Shown one piece after another: positions 8,225 to 16,973 of a DNA stretch of 64,000 bases. Position 1 is the stretch's first letter. Every line of letters starts with the position of its first letter. The DNA lies in assembly GCA_963746265.1 (NCBI GenBank), contig CAVVAM010000017.1, positions 1-64,000 on the forward strand. The letters are read 5' to 3'. Under the pieces are notes generated by a model that saw only the letters and a list, made by a program, of their open reading frames with translations, was not told where the DNA came from and did no database searches. The stretch comes from Ilumatobacter sp963746265. GTDB lineage: Bacteria > Actinomycetota > Acidimicrobiia > Acidimicrobiales > Ilumatobacteraceae. A program made the position numbers and the translations under genes.

Positions 8225-8596
8225 TCACTGCGGCACGTGACACACGGCCTCGACGTTGTTGCCATCGGGATCCCGCACGAACGCACCGAAGTAGTTCGGG
8301 TGGTACTCGGGCCACACGCGCGGCTCGTGCAGCACCTCGGCACCGGACGCCACGGCGGCGTCGAAGAACGCCTGCACCGCCGCACGGTCCGGCGCGTTGA
8401 ACGCGATGTGCGACTCGCGGAAACCGTCGCCGGTCTCGTGCGGTCCGATCCAGAAATCCGGCATCGGCGGCACACCGAATCCGATCACGGCACCGAAGTC
8501 CATCACACGCCGTCCGCCGAGCGGTGCGAGCACGGCATCGTAGAACGCCGCACTGGCGGCCGGGTCGGAACATTGGATCGAAAGATGATCGAGCAT
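8225..8596 (-). CDS. VOC (glyoxalase/bleomycin-resistance) family protein
   Basis: A 123-residue VOC-fold protein: MLDHLSIQCSDP at the start, ESHIAFNAPD centrally and FVRDPDGNNVEAVCH at the end, with metal-type His and Glu positions. The start at 8596 matches the family N-terminus; the longer frame upstream is not family-like. Reaction unknown. Divergent from the MarR-MFS pair with about 108 bp between starts. Confidence 0.85.
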   Translation of the reverse strand: MLDHLSIQCSDPAASAAFYDAVLAPLGGRRVMDFGAVIGFGVPPMPDFWIGPHETGDGFRESHIAFNAPDRAAVQAFFDAAVASGAEVLHEPRVWPEYHPNYFGAFVRDPDGNNVEAVCHVPQ

Positions 8597-8684
8597 GACC
8601 ACATCGTCGCGCCGCACCCGACGCACGTCACGTGTGACCGATGGCACCCATCGGTCACCCGCGCAATGCATAGCCATGGAAACT

Positions 8685-8699
8685 GTTAACTACACTAAC
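8685..8699. promoter_or_regulatory. Likely leaderless promoter and MarR operator
   Basis: The unusually A/T-rich patch holds an inverted repeat GTTA-N7-TAAC (8685-8699). It contains TACACT (8691-8696), a good -10 hexamer 8 bases before the MarR start codon, suggesting a leaderless transcript. An operator overlapping the -10 would suit MarR autoregulation. Confidence 0.45.
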
Positions 8700-8704
8700 G
8701 ATCC

Positions 8705-9169
8705 ATGTCGTCACCGTCCCGGAACACAGTCGATCGATCGGCCGACCTCCGTTCGGTCGACGACATCGACCGCTTGCGGCTGATCGTGCTCCGGCTCGCC
8801 CGGCGCATCCGTGCCCAGGCCACCGGTGACATCACGCCGTCGCAGCTCGCCGTGCTGGGCACGATCCTGCGACACGACCGGCTCTCCGTCGGGCAGATCG
8901 CCGAGTACGAGCACGTGCAGCCGCCATCGGCGAGCAAGATCGTCGCTGCCCTCGAGCGGCACGGTCTCGTCGAGCGCACCACCGACGCGGCCGACCGACG
9001 CTGCACCCAGATCAGCGCGACCGCGGCCGGGCTCGACTACGCCGACGAGGTCCGGGCCGCCGGCCGGACCTGGCTCGCCCGACAACTCGACCAACTCGAC
9101 GCCGACGACGTCGCTGCGGTCGAGCAGGCCCTGCCGGCACTCGAACAACTCCTCCGAGGAAGCCAGTGA
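8705..9169 (+). CDS. MarR-family transcriptional regulator
   Basis: A 154-residue winged-helix regulator: TPSQLAVLGTILRHDRLSVG, then PPSASKIVAALERHGLVER as recognition helix and DAADRRCTQISATAAG as the wing. Its stop overlaps the start of the MFS exporter gene by 4 bases, so it probably represses its own operon with that transporter and responds to a transported compound. The ATG at 8705 sits just downstream of a -10-like element. Confidence 0.92.
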   Translation: MSSPSRNTVDRSADLRSVDDIDRLRLIVLRLARRIRAQATGDITPSQLAVLGTILRHDRLSVGQIAEYEHVQPPSASKIVAALERHGLVERTTDAADRRCTQISATAAGLDYADEVRAAGRTWLARQLDQLDADDVAAVEQALPALEQLLRGSQ

Positions 9170-10422
9170 ACGCCAAGGTCGAGGCCCTCGGCCGGCGTAC
9201 GTTCGCGTCGCTCCGCTTCCGGAACTACCGGCTGTACTTCGTCAGCCAGATCGTCTCGTTCAGCGGCACGTGGATGCAATCGATCGCACTCTCCTGGCTC
9301 GTCCTCGAGCTCACCGGGAGCGGCACCGCACTCGGCACGGTGCTGGCGATGCAGTTCCTGCCGACACTGCTGCTGGCGCCCGTCGGCGGCGTGCTCGCAG
9401 ATCGATTCGAGAAGCGGCGCCTCATCATGGGCACCCAGACGGTGGCCGGCCTGCTGGCGCTCGCACTCGGCGTGATCACGCTCACCGGCGTCGTCGAACT
9501 GTGGATGGTCTACGGCCTGGCCGCCTGCTTCGGCACCGTCACCGCGCTCGACAACCCGAGCCGACAGACGTTCGTGATGGAGATGGTCGGCCCCGACGAC
9601 GTCAGCAACGCGGTCACCCTCAACAGCGTGGTCGTGAACGCCGCCCGCGTCATCGGCCCGGCGATCGCCGGCGTCGTGATCGCCGCGTTCGGGGTCGGCG
9701 AGTGTTTCGTGTTCAACGCCGTCAGCTACGTCGCGGTCGTGATCGCGATGTTCCTCATCCGATCCGATCAGCTGCACCCGTCAGCACGCAGCGCACGCGC
9801 GCCGCGACAGGTTCGCGACGGGTTCCGGTACGCGTGGTCGGACCCGATCCTGCGCACGACGATCGTGATGCTGGTCCTGATCGGCACGTTCACGTTCGAG
9901 TTCTCGACCACGCTGCCGATGCTCGCCGACTTCACGTTCGGTGCGGGCCCGACCGGCCTGGCCATCATGACGTCGTTGATGGGTGCGGGTGCCGTGGTGG
10001 GTGGTCTCGTCGTCGCCGCCACCGGTCCGCCCACGCCCGCGCGGCTGGTCGGGGTCGCCGTCGGATTCGGGCTGGCCGTCGCGGCGATCGCGATCATGCC
10101 GACGATCGGCCTCGTGTATGCGGTGATGCCCTTCGTGGGTGTGGCGAGCGTGAGCATGATCGCGTTCTCCAACGCGACACTGCAGCTCCACTCCGATCCC
10201 AAGATGCGCGGCCGGGTCATGTCGCTGTTCTCGATGTCGCTGATCGGCTCCACACCGATCGGCGGCCCGATCGTCGGCTGGCTCGGCGACCACACCAGCC
10301 CTCGCATCGCCCTGCTCGTCGGTGCGGCCGGCGCGTTCGCCGCCGCCGGCTACGGGTGGTCCCAGCTCACCCGGAACGCCGGGGCACGGGCGCCGATCAG
10401 GGCACTCGAGCCCGCCACCTGA
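9166..10422 (+). CDS. MFS transporter (MFS_3 / exporter-like)
   Basis: A 418-residue inner-membrane protein with about 12 hydrophobic segments. The start FASLRFRNYRLYFVSQIVSF and the loop GGVLADRFEKRRL mark the MFS_3/EntS-like group of putative exporters. GTG start at 9166 overlaps the MarR stop. Likely proton-driven efflux of an unknown compound under MarR control. Confidence 0.9.
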   Translation: MNAKVEALGRRTFASLRFRNYRLYFVSQIVSFSGTWMQSIALSWLVLELTGSGTALGTVLAMQFLPTLLLAPVGGVLADRFEKRRLIMGTQTVAGLLALALGVITLTGVVELWMVYGLAACFGTVTALDNPSRQTFVMEMVGPDDVSNAVTLNSVVVNAARVIGPAIAGVVIAAFGVGECFVFNAVSYVAVVIAMFLIRSDQLHPSARSARAPRQVRDGFRYAWSDPILRTTIVMLVLIGTFTFEFSTTLPMLADFTFGAGPTGLAIMTSLMGAGAVVGGLVVAATGPPTPARLVGVAVGFGLAVAAIAIMPTIGLVYAVMPFVGVASVSMIAFSNATLQLHSDPKMRGRVMSLFSMSLIGSTPIGGPIVGWLGDHTSPRIALLVGAAGAFAAAGYGWSQLTRNAGARAPIRALEPAT

Positions 10423-10453
10423 CCCGCGGCAGACGCGACCGGCGGCGCCACCG

Positions 10454-11404
10454 TCACCCGTTTCGGGTACCCGCGAGCGTCGGCACCTGGTCGTGCAGCC
10501 GAACGGTGAGCTCTTCGCCGACCTCGAGTGCGACGTCGACGAATCGCCGGGCCGTCGGCGAGAGGGTCCGGCCAGCGCGCCATGCGATCGAGATCCTCCG
10601 GTCGGGGATCGCCGGAGTCAACGTGTGGAGCGACAGCCGAGGGTCTTCCAGGTCGACGCACAGCAGCGGCAATACGGCGACGCCCATGCCTGCCCGCACC
10701 ATCGCCGCCACCGTGCCGTTGTCGTTCGACCGGAACACGTACTCGGGGACGAGTCCGCCCGCGCGCAGCCCGGCCTCGTTGAACAGCTGGCACGAGTTCT
10801 CGTGCTGGCCGATCATCGGCTCGCCCTCGAGATCGGCGATCCGTACCGGACCGGGCTCGAAGTGGCCGGGGCGGGCCAGGAGCACCGACGGATCGGTGAG
10901 GAGATGACGGGACTCGAGACCCGGGCCACCCTCGCCGACCACGAAGCTGACCTCGAATTCACCGCTCGTGATCCCCTCCTCCAGACGATGGTCGTCATCG
11001 CTCTCGAATGCGTTGAGCTCGACGTCGGGATGAGCCTCACGCATCCGGCCCACCACGAGCGGCAGCACCGTCGCCGAGACACTCTGGAACGTGCCGATCG
11101 ACAGGCTCCCGACGTGGCCGTGCCGGTACCGGTCGAGTTCGTCGCCCATCACGTCGAGCTGCGTCAGCAGCCGGCGGCCACGTGCGAGCAACTCGGCACC
11201 GAACGGCGTCAGCTCGACCGGTCGCGGGCCTCCCGGCCGGTGGAACACCGGCTCGCCCACGACCCGTTCCAGTGCCGCGATCTGCTGGCTGATCGCCGAC
11301 TGCGTGTATCCCAACCGCTCCGCGGCTCGACCGAAGGTGCCCTCCGACGCGACTGCGTCGAACGCCTGGAGGTGCCGGATTTCGAGATCACGCAGCATCG
11401 ACAT
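10454..11404 (-). CDS. LysR-family transcriptional regulator
   Basis: A 316-residue regulator. The N-terminal HTH (FDAVASEGTFGRAAERLGYT, then SAISQQIAALERVVG) is followed by a two-lobed effector domain with NDNGTVAAMVRAGMGVAVLP. It is divergent from the 84-residue gene at 11483 across an A/T-rich gap with a palindrome. An ATG two codons downstream (11398) is an equally good start. Target and inducer unknown. Confidence 0.92.
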   Translation of the reverse strand: MSMLRDLEIRHLQAFDAVASEGTFGRAAERLGYTQSAISQQIAALERVVGEPVFHRPGGPRPVELTPFGAELLARGRRLLTQLDVMGDELDRYRHGHVGSLSIGTFQSVSATVLPLVVGRMREAHPDVELNAFESDDDHRLEEGITSGEFEVSFVVGEGGPGLESRHLLTDPSVLLARPGHFEPGPVRIADLEGEPMIGQHENSCQLFNEAGLRAGGLVPEYVFRSNDNGTVAAMVRAGMGVAVLPLLCVDLEDPRLSLHTLTPAIPDRRISIAWRAGRTLSPTARRFVDVALEVGEELTVRLHDQVPTLAGTRNG

Positions 11405-11438
11405 GATACATTAGCTTAGCTGATGATCATGAGCAGTA

Positions 11439-11456
11439 ATCATCGCTATTGATGAT
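11439..11456. promoter_or_regulatory. Palindrome in the LysR intergenic region, likely operator
   Basis: ATCATC-N6-GATGAT (11439-11456) lies in an A/T-rich gap, with another dyad TGATGATCAT at 11421-11430. Position and spacing fit a LysR recognition site controlling the regulator and the divergent small gene. Confidence 0.5.
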
Positions 11457-11482
11457 GAGTATCCGTCCGTAGCGTCATTCTC

Positions 11483-11737
11483 ATGATCCTCCCCATCGAC
11501 ACCGACGTGCTCGCCGATCTCGACCGCGTCGGCGCCATCATCGACCGCGACGGCATCGCCGCCGTCCCCCACCACCTGCTGCTCGCGATCGCCGACGACG
11601 CCAAGCAGCTCGGGATACGCCGGGTCGCCGCCGAGGTGCTGATCGGACACGACGACCCCGACGTCGCCCGCGAGCGCGCCTTCAGCAAGGTCGCCTGCAG
11701 CTTGATCGGGGCCTCACGCCAGCCACTCACGGCGTGA
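11483..11737 (+). CDS. Small hypothetical protein
   Basis: An 84-residue soluble protein, MILPIDTDVLADLDRVGAII..., with no recognised family and no membrane segment. It has plausible codon use and starts 79 bp from the divergent LysR gene, which may control it. Alternating acidic and hydrophobic residues suggest a small alpha/beta fold. Confidence 0.55.
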   Translation: MILPIDTDVLADLDRVGAIIDRDGIAAVPHHLLLAIADDAKQLGIRRVAAEVLIGHDDPDVARERAFSKVACSLIGASRQPLTA

Positions 11738-12249
11738 CGCCACGATGACCGACGCCCGGATCTGCCCGGAACTCGTCGCGGCCCGCCGACACGACCTCGA
11801 GCAACGCGCCCACCACCAGCGCCGGGTGAGCGCAGCCCCCACAGAGATCTGTCGTCCGACGAGGCTCGGCGCAGCAACGGGTCGACTGCGGTGACTCGGT
11901 GCCCGGGCAACCGTCGCTGACCCGCCCGATCGGAGGGAATCCGACAGGTGGGTGGCGCACGAGCGAGACATGCACCGGCCACGCCGACACGCCCCTTCCC
12001 GAGTGCTCGGCGTGGCGCTCGCGGGAGGTCTCGCCCCGAGCGCGTCCGGCGTCGACGTCGACTCGGCCGGTGGGGCGTCCCAGGTCGTCCACGGGATGCC
12101 CGCGGAGCTCATCGCGTGCGGGCGACGCCTCGTGCGCGTCGCCTGCCGACGAGCTGCGAGACTGGGGCATCGAAGATCGTGGGGGGTCACGGGTCAGAGC
12201 GCTGAGGGAACACCTGATCGGCACCGACGAAGCGCCGCGTGTCGGCACG
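11738..12249. other. About 510 bp without a supported gene
   Basis: All frames give arginine- and serine-rich translations without family features. The acyltransferase frame is open through this region but has no ATG and no family-like residues before about 12200. Confidence 0.4.
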
Positions 12250-13125
12250 GTGACGCGTCCCGCCAGAGCGATCGCCCGACCGATCCTGCGGACGCTGTAC
12301 CGGGTACGCGTCGAGGGTCTCGACCACGTTCCGCTCGCAGGCCCGGCGATCATCAGCCCCAATCACCGGTCGTTCTTCGATTCACCGCTCGTCATGGCGA
12401 TGGCGCCGCGGCCGGTCGTGTTCCTCGGCAAAGCCGAGTACCTGGATCGTCCGGTGACGAGGTATCTGTTCCCGGCAGCCGGGATGGTGCCGATCAGGCG
12501 CGACGTACGCAAGGCATCGATGGCCGCCCTGCAGACCGCGGCCGGACTCCTCGACGACGGGCAGCTCGTCGGCATCTTCCCGGAGGGCACCCGCTCGCGT
12601 GACGGGCTCCTGCACCGCGGACATTCGGGGGTGGCCCACCTCGCAGTGATGACCGACGCGCCGATCGTGCCCGTCGGCATCATCGGCACCGAACGTGTCC
12701 AACCGATCGGGTCGAGAGTCCCACGCCCCTTCCGCGGCCCCGTCGTCATCCGCTTCGGTGAGCCGATCCACCCGACCAACTACCGCTACGGCGGCAACCG
12801 GCGGCGACGTCACCAGATGCTCGACGACGTCATGGCTTCGATCGCCGCCATGACCGACCAGCGGCGTTCACCGGCCTTCGCCTCCGACGAACCCCCGCTC
12901 ATCCGAGGTGGCAGCGAGAGCGTCTACCGCATCAGCCACCACCGCGCCGACGGGCTGTCCTGGCGGCACGCCGCCGAGCGAGCCGTGAACGACGGGTGCC
13001 GCCACTACGACGACGCCCGCGTCGGTGAGGTCGCCGAGTTGCGTTGCCGGGTCCTGCCCGACGGCGACATCAGATTCGAGACCGAGCTGTCACTGTCGAC
13101 GAAGTTCCGGACCAGCACCCGATGA
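12250..13125 (+). CDS. PlsC-type 1-acylglycerol-3-phosphate acyltransferase with C-terminal dodecin-like domain
   Basis: A 291-residue protein. Residues 22-205 are the acyltransferase: NHRSFFD (H39, D44) is the HX4D catalytic box and FPEGTRSRDG the phosphate-binding motif, so it should acylate a lysophospholipid at the membrane. Residues about 225-288 (SVYRISHHRADGLSWRHAAE to DIRFETELSLSTKF) match the dodecin fold and resemble the free dodecin encoded 52 bases downstream. This fusion is unusual. The start is uncertain: GTG 12250 precedes the first family-like residues, but the frame is open upstream and no clear ribosome-binding site decides it. Likely cotranscribed with the dodecin gene. Confidence 0.8.
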   Translation: MTRPARAIARPILRTLYRVRVEGLDHVPLAGPAIISPNHRSFFDSPLVMAMAPRPVVFLGKAEYLDRPVTRYLFPAAGMVPIRRDVRKASMAALQTAAGLLDDGQLVGIFPEGTRSRDGLLHRGHSGVAHLAVMTDAPIVPVGIIGTERVQPIGSRVPRPFRGPVVIRFGEPIHPTNYRYGGNRRRRHQMLDDVMASIAAMTDQRRSPAFASDEPPLIRGGSESVYRISHHRADGLSWRHAAERAVNDGCRHYDDARVGEVAELRCRVLPDGDIRFETELSLSTKFRTSTR

Positions 13126-13177
13126 CCGAACCCCGACCACGAACCGACACCGATCCCCGACCCGAACAGGAGAACCC

Positions 13178-13396
13178 ATGGCCACCGAAGGAAGCGTGTA
13201 CCACGTCGTCGAGTTGATCGGCGCTAGCAGCAACTCGTGGGAGGACGCATCGAGAAACGCCGTGCGCGAAGCGTCGAGCACCTACGACGACCTGCGTGTC
13301 GCCGAAGTCGTCGAGATGGACGTCCTCATCGAAGACGGCGACATCATCGCCTTCCGCACCAAGATGCGGTTGAGCTACAAGCGCTCCGGCGACTGA
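13178..13396 (+). CDS. Dodecin family flavin-binding protein
   Basis: A 72-residue protein: SVYHVVELIGASSNSWEDAS, then ASSTYDDLRVAEVVEMDVLI and FRTKMRLSYK. Dodecins form hollow dodecamers that store or buffer flavins. The flavin-stacking tryptophan of archaeal and bacterial dodecins (in the LRWFEV segment) is not obvious here: the sequence reads LRVAEV. ATG 13178 has AGGAG 7 bases upstream. Its 3' end overlaps the convergent cyclase gene by 22 bases. Confidence 0.88.
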   Translation: MATEGSVYHVVELIGASSNSWEDASRNAVREASSTYDDLRVAEVVEMDVLIEDGDIIAFRTKMRLSYKRSGD

Positions 13397-14502
13397 CCGG
13401 CTCGCATCGAGAGCACACTCACCGGTTCGTCGAAGCCTTTCACCATCCGACGGCCGGCCGGCTCGAACTCGCACGCCGTCGCCGCAGCTGCCAACTCCTC
13501 GGTGACGAGCAACTCGAGCGGTACGGCGTGGTCGACGAGTCGTGACGCCAGGTTGACGATCGACCCGTAGTAGTCACCGCTACGCAGGACCACGTTCCCG
13601 TACGCGAGCCCGCCGCGCGGAGCGACGCCCACGTACTCACCGATGAACGCCTTCATCAGCCCGATCGCTGCGTGACAGGCGGCGACCGGGTCGGTGGCGA
13701 CGAACATGACCTCGTCACCGATCAGCTTGACGACCCTGGCACCGGCACTGGTGGCGACATCGTGGGCCTCGCCTTCGAACCGCCCCATGAACCGAGACAG
13801 TTCTCGGGCATCCATCCCGCTGGACAACGCCGTGAACCCGACGAGGTCGACGAATCCGACGGCGTACCGGTACTGGAACCGCTCCGTCATGTCGATCGCC
13901 GTTCTGCGAGTCCGTTCGACCGCCTGGAGCATCTGGCGTCGCAGGATCGGATCGAGTCGCTCGATCAGTCCGTCGAGCAATCCCACGGCGTCGTACACGG
14001 CATGCGCGAGATCGATCTCCTTGGCACCGCTCAACACGTGCGGGGATTCGACGTCGGCGAGAAACAGCGACACTCCGGCCTCACCGATGCGACCGAGCGA
14101 CGAGCCGATGACCCGAACCAGACCTTTGGCTTCCTCCGGACTGAACACCGTCGACAGAAGTCGGATCGCCGCGAGCGACTCGACCTCGGCGTCGGTGTAC
14201 CCGACTTCACCGGGGGGCGCACCCTGGATCGGCAAGAACCCCAACGCCGTCGAGTAGGCGTCGAAGTCGGCGGGAGCCAGACCCGAGCGTTCCACTGCCT
14301 CGGCCCGCGACATGCGCCGACCCGGCACCATCCGCCGATCCCCCGCCATCGCGCTCAGCGCGTCGGTCGCGAACGCCTCCTGCATCTCGACGATCGTGAA
14401 ACCCTGATCGACGAGCCAGTCGAGCAGCTCGATCCGGCCGTTGGCGACGTCGAGATCCGGGTCGTAGAGCCCCGCTCGCTCGTACTCCTCGACCGTCGGC
14501 AT
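13375..14502 (-). CDS. Class III adenylate/guanylate cyclase with N-terminal helical sensor
   Basis: About 375 residues. Residues 1-195 are an N-terminal region of the kind found in mycobacterial-type soluble cyclases (LLDWLVDQGFTIVEMQEA, then YSTALGFLP). About 205-365 is the cyclase catalytic domain: metal Asp in GFVDLVGFTALS, second metal Asp and substrate Lys in VVKLIGDEVMF, and the transition-state Asn/Arg in YGSIVNLASRL. All key residues are present, so it is predicted active. The start at 14502 was chosen because PTVEEYERAG begins the family-like part; ATG 14520 is possible. Confidence 0.9.
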   Translation of the reverse strand: MPTVEEYERAGLYDPDLDVANGRIELLDWLVDQGFTIVEMQEAFATDALSAMAGDRRMVPGRRMSRAEAVERSGLAPADFDAYSTALGFLPIQGAPPGEVGYTDAEVESLAAIRLLSTVFSPEEAKGLVRVIGSSLGRIGEAGVSLFLADVESPHVLSGAKEIDLAHAVYDAVGLLDGLIERLDPILRRQMLQAVERTRRTAIDMTERFQYRYAVGFVDLVGFTALSSGMDARELSRFMGRFEGEAHDVATSAGARVVKLIGDEVMFVATDPVAACHAAIGLMKAFIGEYVGVAPRGGLAYGNVVLRSGDYYGSIVNLASRLVDHAVPLELLVTEELAAAATACEFEPAGRRMVKGFDEPVSVLSMRAGQSPERL

Positions 14503-14546
14503 GGATGCAGCGTACGGCACGACCCCGACATCAAGGGCGGCTCAGG

Positions 14547-14993
14547 TCAGTTCGGTCGCGTGCCGTAGAGACCGCGCCCCACCATCCGCAGCACCACTTC
14601 GTCGTGCTGGTTCAACATCTCACTGCGGAACATCACGGTGCCGCGGTTCGGTTTGTTCGACGAGCGCGTGGCGTCTACCACCGTGTACCACGCCCGTAGG
14701 GTGTCGCCCGGTCGCACGGGGACCAACCACCGCAGCTCCTCCATGCCCGACGACCCCTGACTCGCCGAGTGCTCGAGCATCCCGTCGTACAGCAGCCGCA
14801 TGTACAGCGAACACGTGTGCCACCCGCTCGCGACCAGCCCACCGAACGGCGACGCTGCGGCCGCCTCGGGATCGACGTGGAACGGCTGCGGATCGAACTG
14901 GCGAGCGAACTCGACGATCGCCTCCTCGGTGACGTCGACCGAGCCGAGCTCGATGGTCTCGCCCACGGTGAAATCGTCGAAGTACCTCATCAT
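14547..14993 (-). CDS. MaoC-like dehydratase-domain protein
   Basis: A 148-residue hotdog-fold protein. FDDFTVGETIELG begins the family, and QFDPQPFHVDPEAA with SPFGGLVASGWHT carries the Asp/His hydratase motif. Likely hydrates an enoyl-CoA (fatty-acid or polyketide-like breakdown). Two adjacent ATG codons (14993, 14990) are possible starts; the open frame beyond them is not family-like. Divergent from the AEC carrier. Confidence 0.87.
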   Translation of the reverse strand: MMRYFDDFTVGETIELGSVDVTEEAIVEFARQFDPQPFHVDPEAAAASPFGGLVASGWHTCSLYMRLLYDGMLEHSASQGSSGMEELRWLVPVRPGDTLRAWYTVVDATRSSNKPNRGTVMFRSEMLNQHDEVVLRMVGRGLYGTRPN

Positions 14994-15063
14994 GACGGGC
15001 TGACTACCACGGCGAGGATCCTGCGTACGGATCGTGCTCCGGGCGACCGGGTACCGTGCCGCC

Positions 15064-15954
15064 GTGAGCGGGCTGCCCGAGATCTTCGTCGACATCCTCG
15101 GCCCCGTGCTCGTGCTGGTCGCGATCGGGGTCGGCACCGGCCGATGGCTGGGATTGCACCCCGAGCCGTTCGCGAAGCTCGCCTTCTGGGTGCTCGGCCC
15201 GGCGTTCATGTTCGACGCACTCGCCACCGCCGGTCTCCCGTCCAACGTGCTGATCGAGGTCGCCGCGGCGTCGGCCCTGGCACTCGCCGGGTCAGGGCTC
15301 TTCGCCCTGCTCGTCTCGGCTCGCCTGCCGCCCGATCGGCGCGCCGCGGTCGTGACCACGACCACCTACGGCAACACCGGGAACTTCGGATTGGCGATCG
15401 TCACGTTCACCTTCGGTGATGCTGCGATCCCCTTCGCCGCCGTGGCGCTCGTGGTCGTCAACACGCTCGGACTGATCATCGGCATCGCGTCGAGCAACGG
15501 TGGGCGGGCAGGCATCCTCACCGCGGTCACCCGACCGATGACGCTCGTCATCGTTCCGGCGCTCGTGGTCAACGGGCTCGACGCGACGCTCCCACCGATC
15601 GTCGACCGACCGATCGGCCTGCTGGCCGATGCCCTGATTCCCGTGATGCTGATCACGCTGGGGATCCAACTCCAGCAGATCGGGCTGCCGACACTCGGTT
15701 CCGACGTGGCTCGTTCCCTCTCCGGCAAGCTCCTCGTGCAACCGTTGCTCGCGATCCCGATCGTCGGCCTGATCGGCCTCTCCGACATCGCGGCCGGAGC
15801 GGTGGTGCTCCAGGCGGCGATGCCGGCGGCGGTGTTCACGACGGTGTTGGCGCTCGAGCAGCGCACCCGACCCGACGAGACGGCGACGATCGTGATGGCG
15901 GGCACCCTCGCGTCACTCCTGACGCTCCCGTGGTTCATCCTGTACGTCACCTGA
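15064..15954 (+). CDS. AEC-family (auxin efflux carrier-like) transporter
   Basis: A 296-residue membrane protein with about 10 hydrophobic segments and the conserved TYGNTGNFGLAI centre of the AEC family. PAAVFTTVLALEQ in the last third is also typical. It probably exports or imports an organic acid. GTG 15064 was chosen; a GTG at 15034 would add ten non-hydrophobic residues. Confidence 0.87.
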   Translation: MSGLPEIFVDILGPVLVLVAIGVGTGRWLGLHPEPFAKLAFWVLGPAFMFDALATAGLPSNVLIEVAAASALALAGSGLFALLVSARLPPDRRAAVVTTTTYGNTGNFGLAIVTFTFGDAAIPFAAVALVVVNTLGLIIGIASSNGGRAGILTAVTRPMTLVIVPALVVNGLDATLPPIVDRPIGLLADALIPVMLITLGIQLQQIGLPTLGSDVARSLSGKLLVQPLLAIPIVGLIGLSDIAAGAVVLQAAMPAAVFTTVLALEQRTRPDETATIVMAGTLASLLTLPWFILYVT

Positions 15955-15998
15955 GCGCGCCAGCCTGCGGGACGAGGACGCCGTGAAGGCCCACGAGA

Positions 15999-16973
15999 TC
16001 AGCTCCGGTGGCGTGTCACCTCGTAGCCGGGTCCCTCCGGTTCGTCGTCGACCAGCTCGGCCGGGAACCCCGGAGCGGTGATCGACAGACCCGTGGCGTC
16101 CTCGAGGCGTCGCACGATGTCATCCGACCACGACCCGCCGCCGTACCGGTCCGCGCCGTCCCGGAAGATGTCGATGATCATCGGGTTCAGTTCGAGTGGC
16201 ACCTGGTGCGCATCGGCGATCTCCTGGAACAAGCCGATGTCCTTCAGTACCAGATCCATGGTGAAGCCGATGTCGCGGGAGCCGTTGAGGATGAGCTGGC
16301 TCTCGGTCTCGTGGACGAACGAGTTCCCGCTCGAGATCTCGATCGCGTCGAACGTGGTCGCGAGGTCGATCCCGGCGGCGGCCATCGTCGTGAGTGCCTC
16401 GGTCACCGCCACCAGATGCACGGTCGCGAGGTAGTTGGTCATCACCTTCAGGATCGACGCCGACCCGAGCTCACCGGTGTGGAGCACCCGCCGACCCAGC
16501 ACGGTCAGCAGCGGCAGCACCCGTTCGAAGGTCGGACGATCGCAACCGGCGAAGATCGAGATGTTGCCCGTGTCCGCACGGTGGCAGCCACCGGATACCG
16601 GGCAGTCGACCGCGGCGCCATCGAGTTCGGCCACCTGCGCAGCGAGCCGACAGATCTCGCCGGCGTCGGTCGTCGACATCTCCATCCAGACCGAGCCGGG
16701 CCGAAGCCCGGCCAACACGCCGTCGACCGACTCCATCACCGCCGCCGACGCAGCCGGCGACGGCAGGCAAGTGATCACCACGTCGACCGACTCGGCCAGC
16801 TCACGGGGTGATTCGGCCCAGGCCGCGCCGTTTTCGAGGAACGGGCGGGCGGCGTCGCGATCGAGGTCGCGGACCGTGAGCTCGACGCCGTTGCGCAACA
16901 GCGAGCCGGCGAGTTTCCCGCCGACGTTGCCCAACCCGATGAAACCGACCGACGGCAAGGTCTGACGGGTCAT
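15999..16973 (-). CDS. NAD(P)-dependent beta-hydroxyacid dehydrogenase (3-HIBADH family)
   Basis: A 324-residue two-domain enzyme: Rossmann motif GFIGLGNVGG at the start, DCPVSGGCHRADTG substrate loop, and the catalytic lysine in ASILKVMTNYL. It oxidises a 3-hydroxy acid to a semialdehyde or related product; the substrate is unknown. Third gene of the oxygenase operon; its ATG overlaps the stop of the HD gene by 4 bases, so it likely acts on a product of that pathway. Confidence 0.9.
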   Translation of the reverse strand: MTRQTLPSVGFIGLGNVGGKLAGSLLRNGVELTVRDLDRDAARPFLENGAAWAESPRELAESVDVVITCLPSPAASAAVMESVDGVLAGLRPGSVWMEMSTTDAGEICRLAAQVAELDGAAVDCPVSGGCHRADTGNISIFAGCDRPTFERVLPLLTVLGRRVLHTGELGSASILKVMTNYLATVHLVAVTEALTTMAAAGIDLATTFDAIEISSGNSFVHETESQLILNGSRDIGFTMDLVLKDIGLFQEIADAHQVPLELNPMIIDIFRDGADRYGGGSWSDDIVRRLEDATGLSITAPGFPAELVDDEPEGPGYEVTRHRS

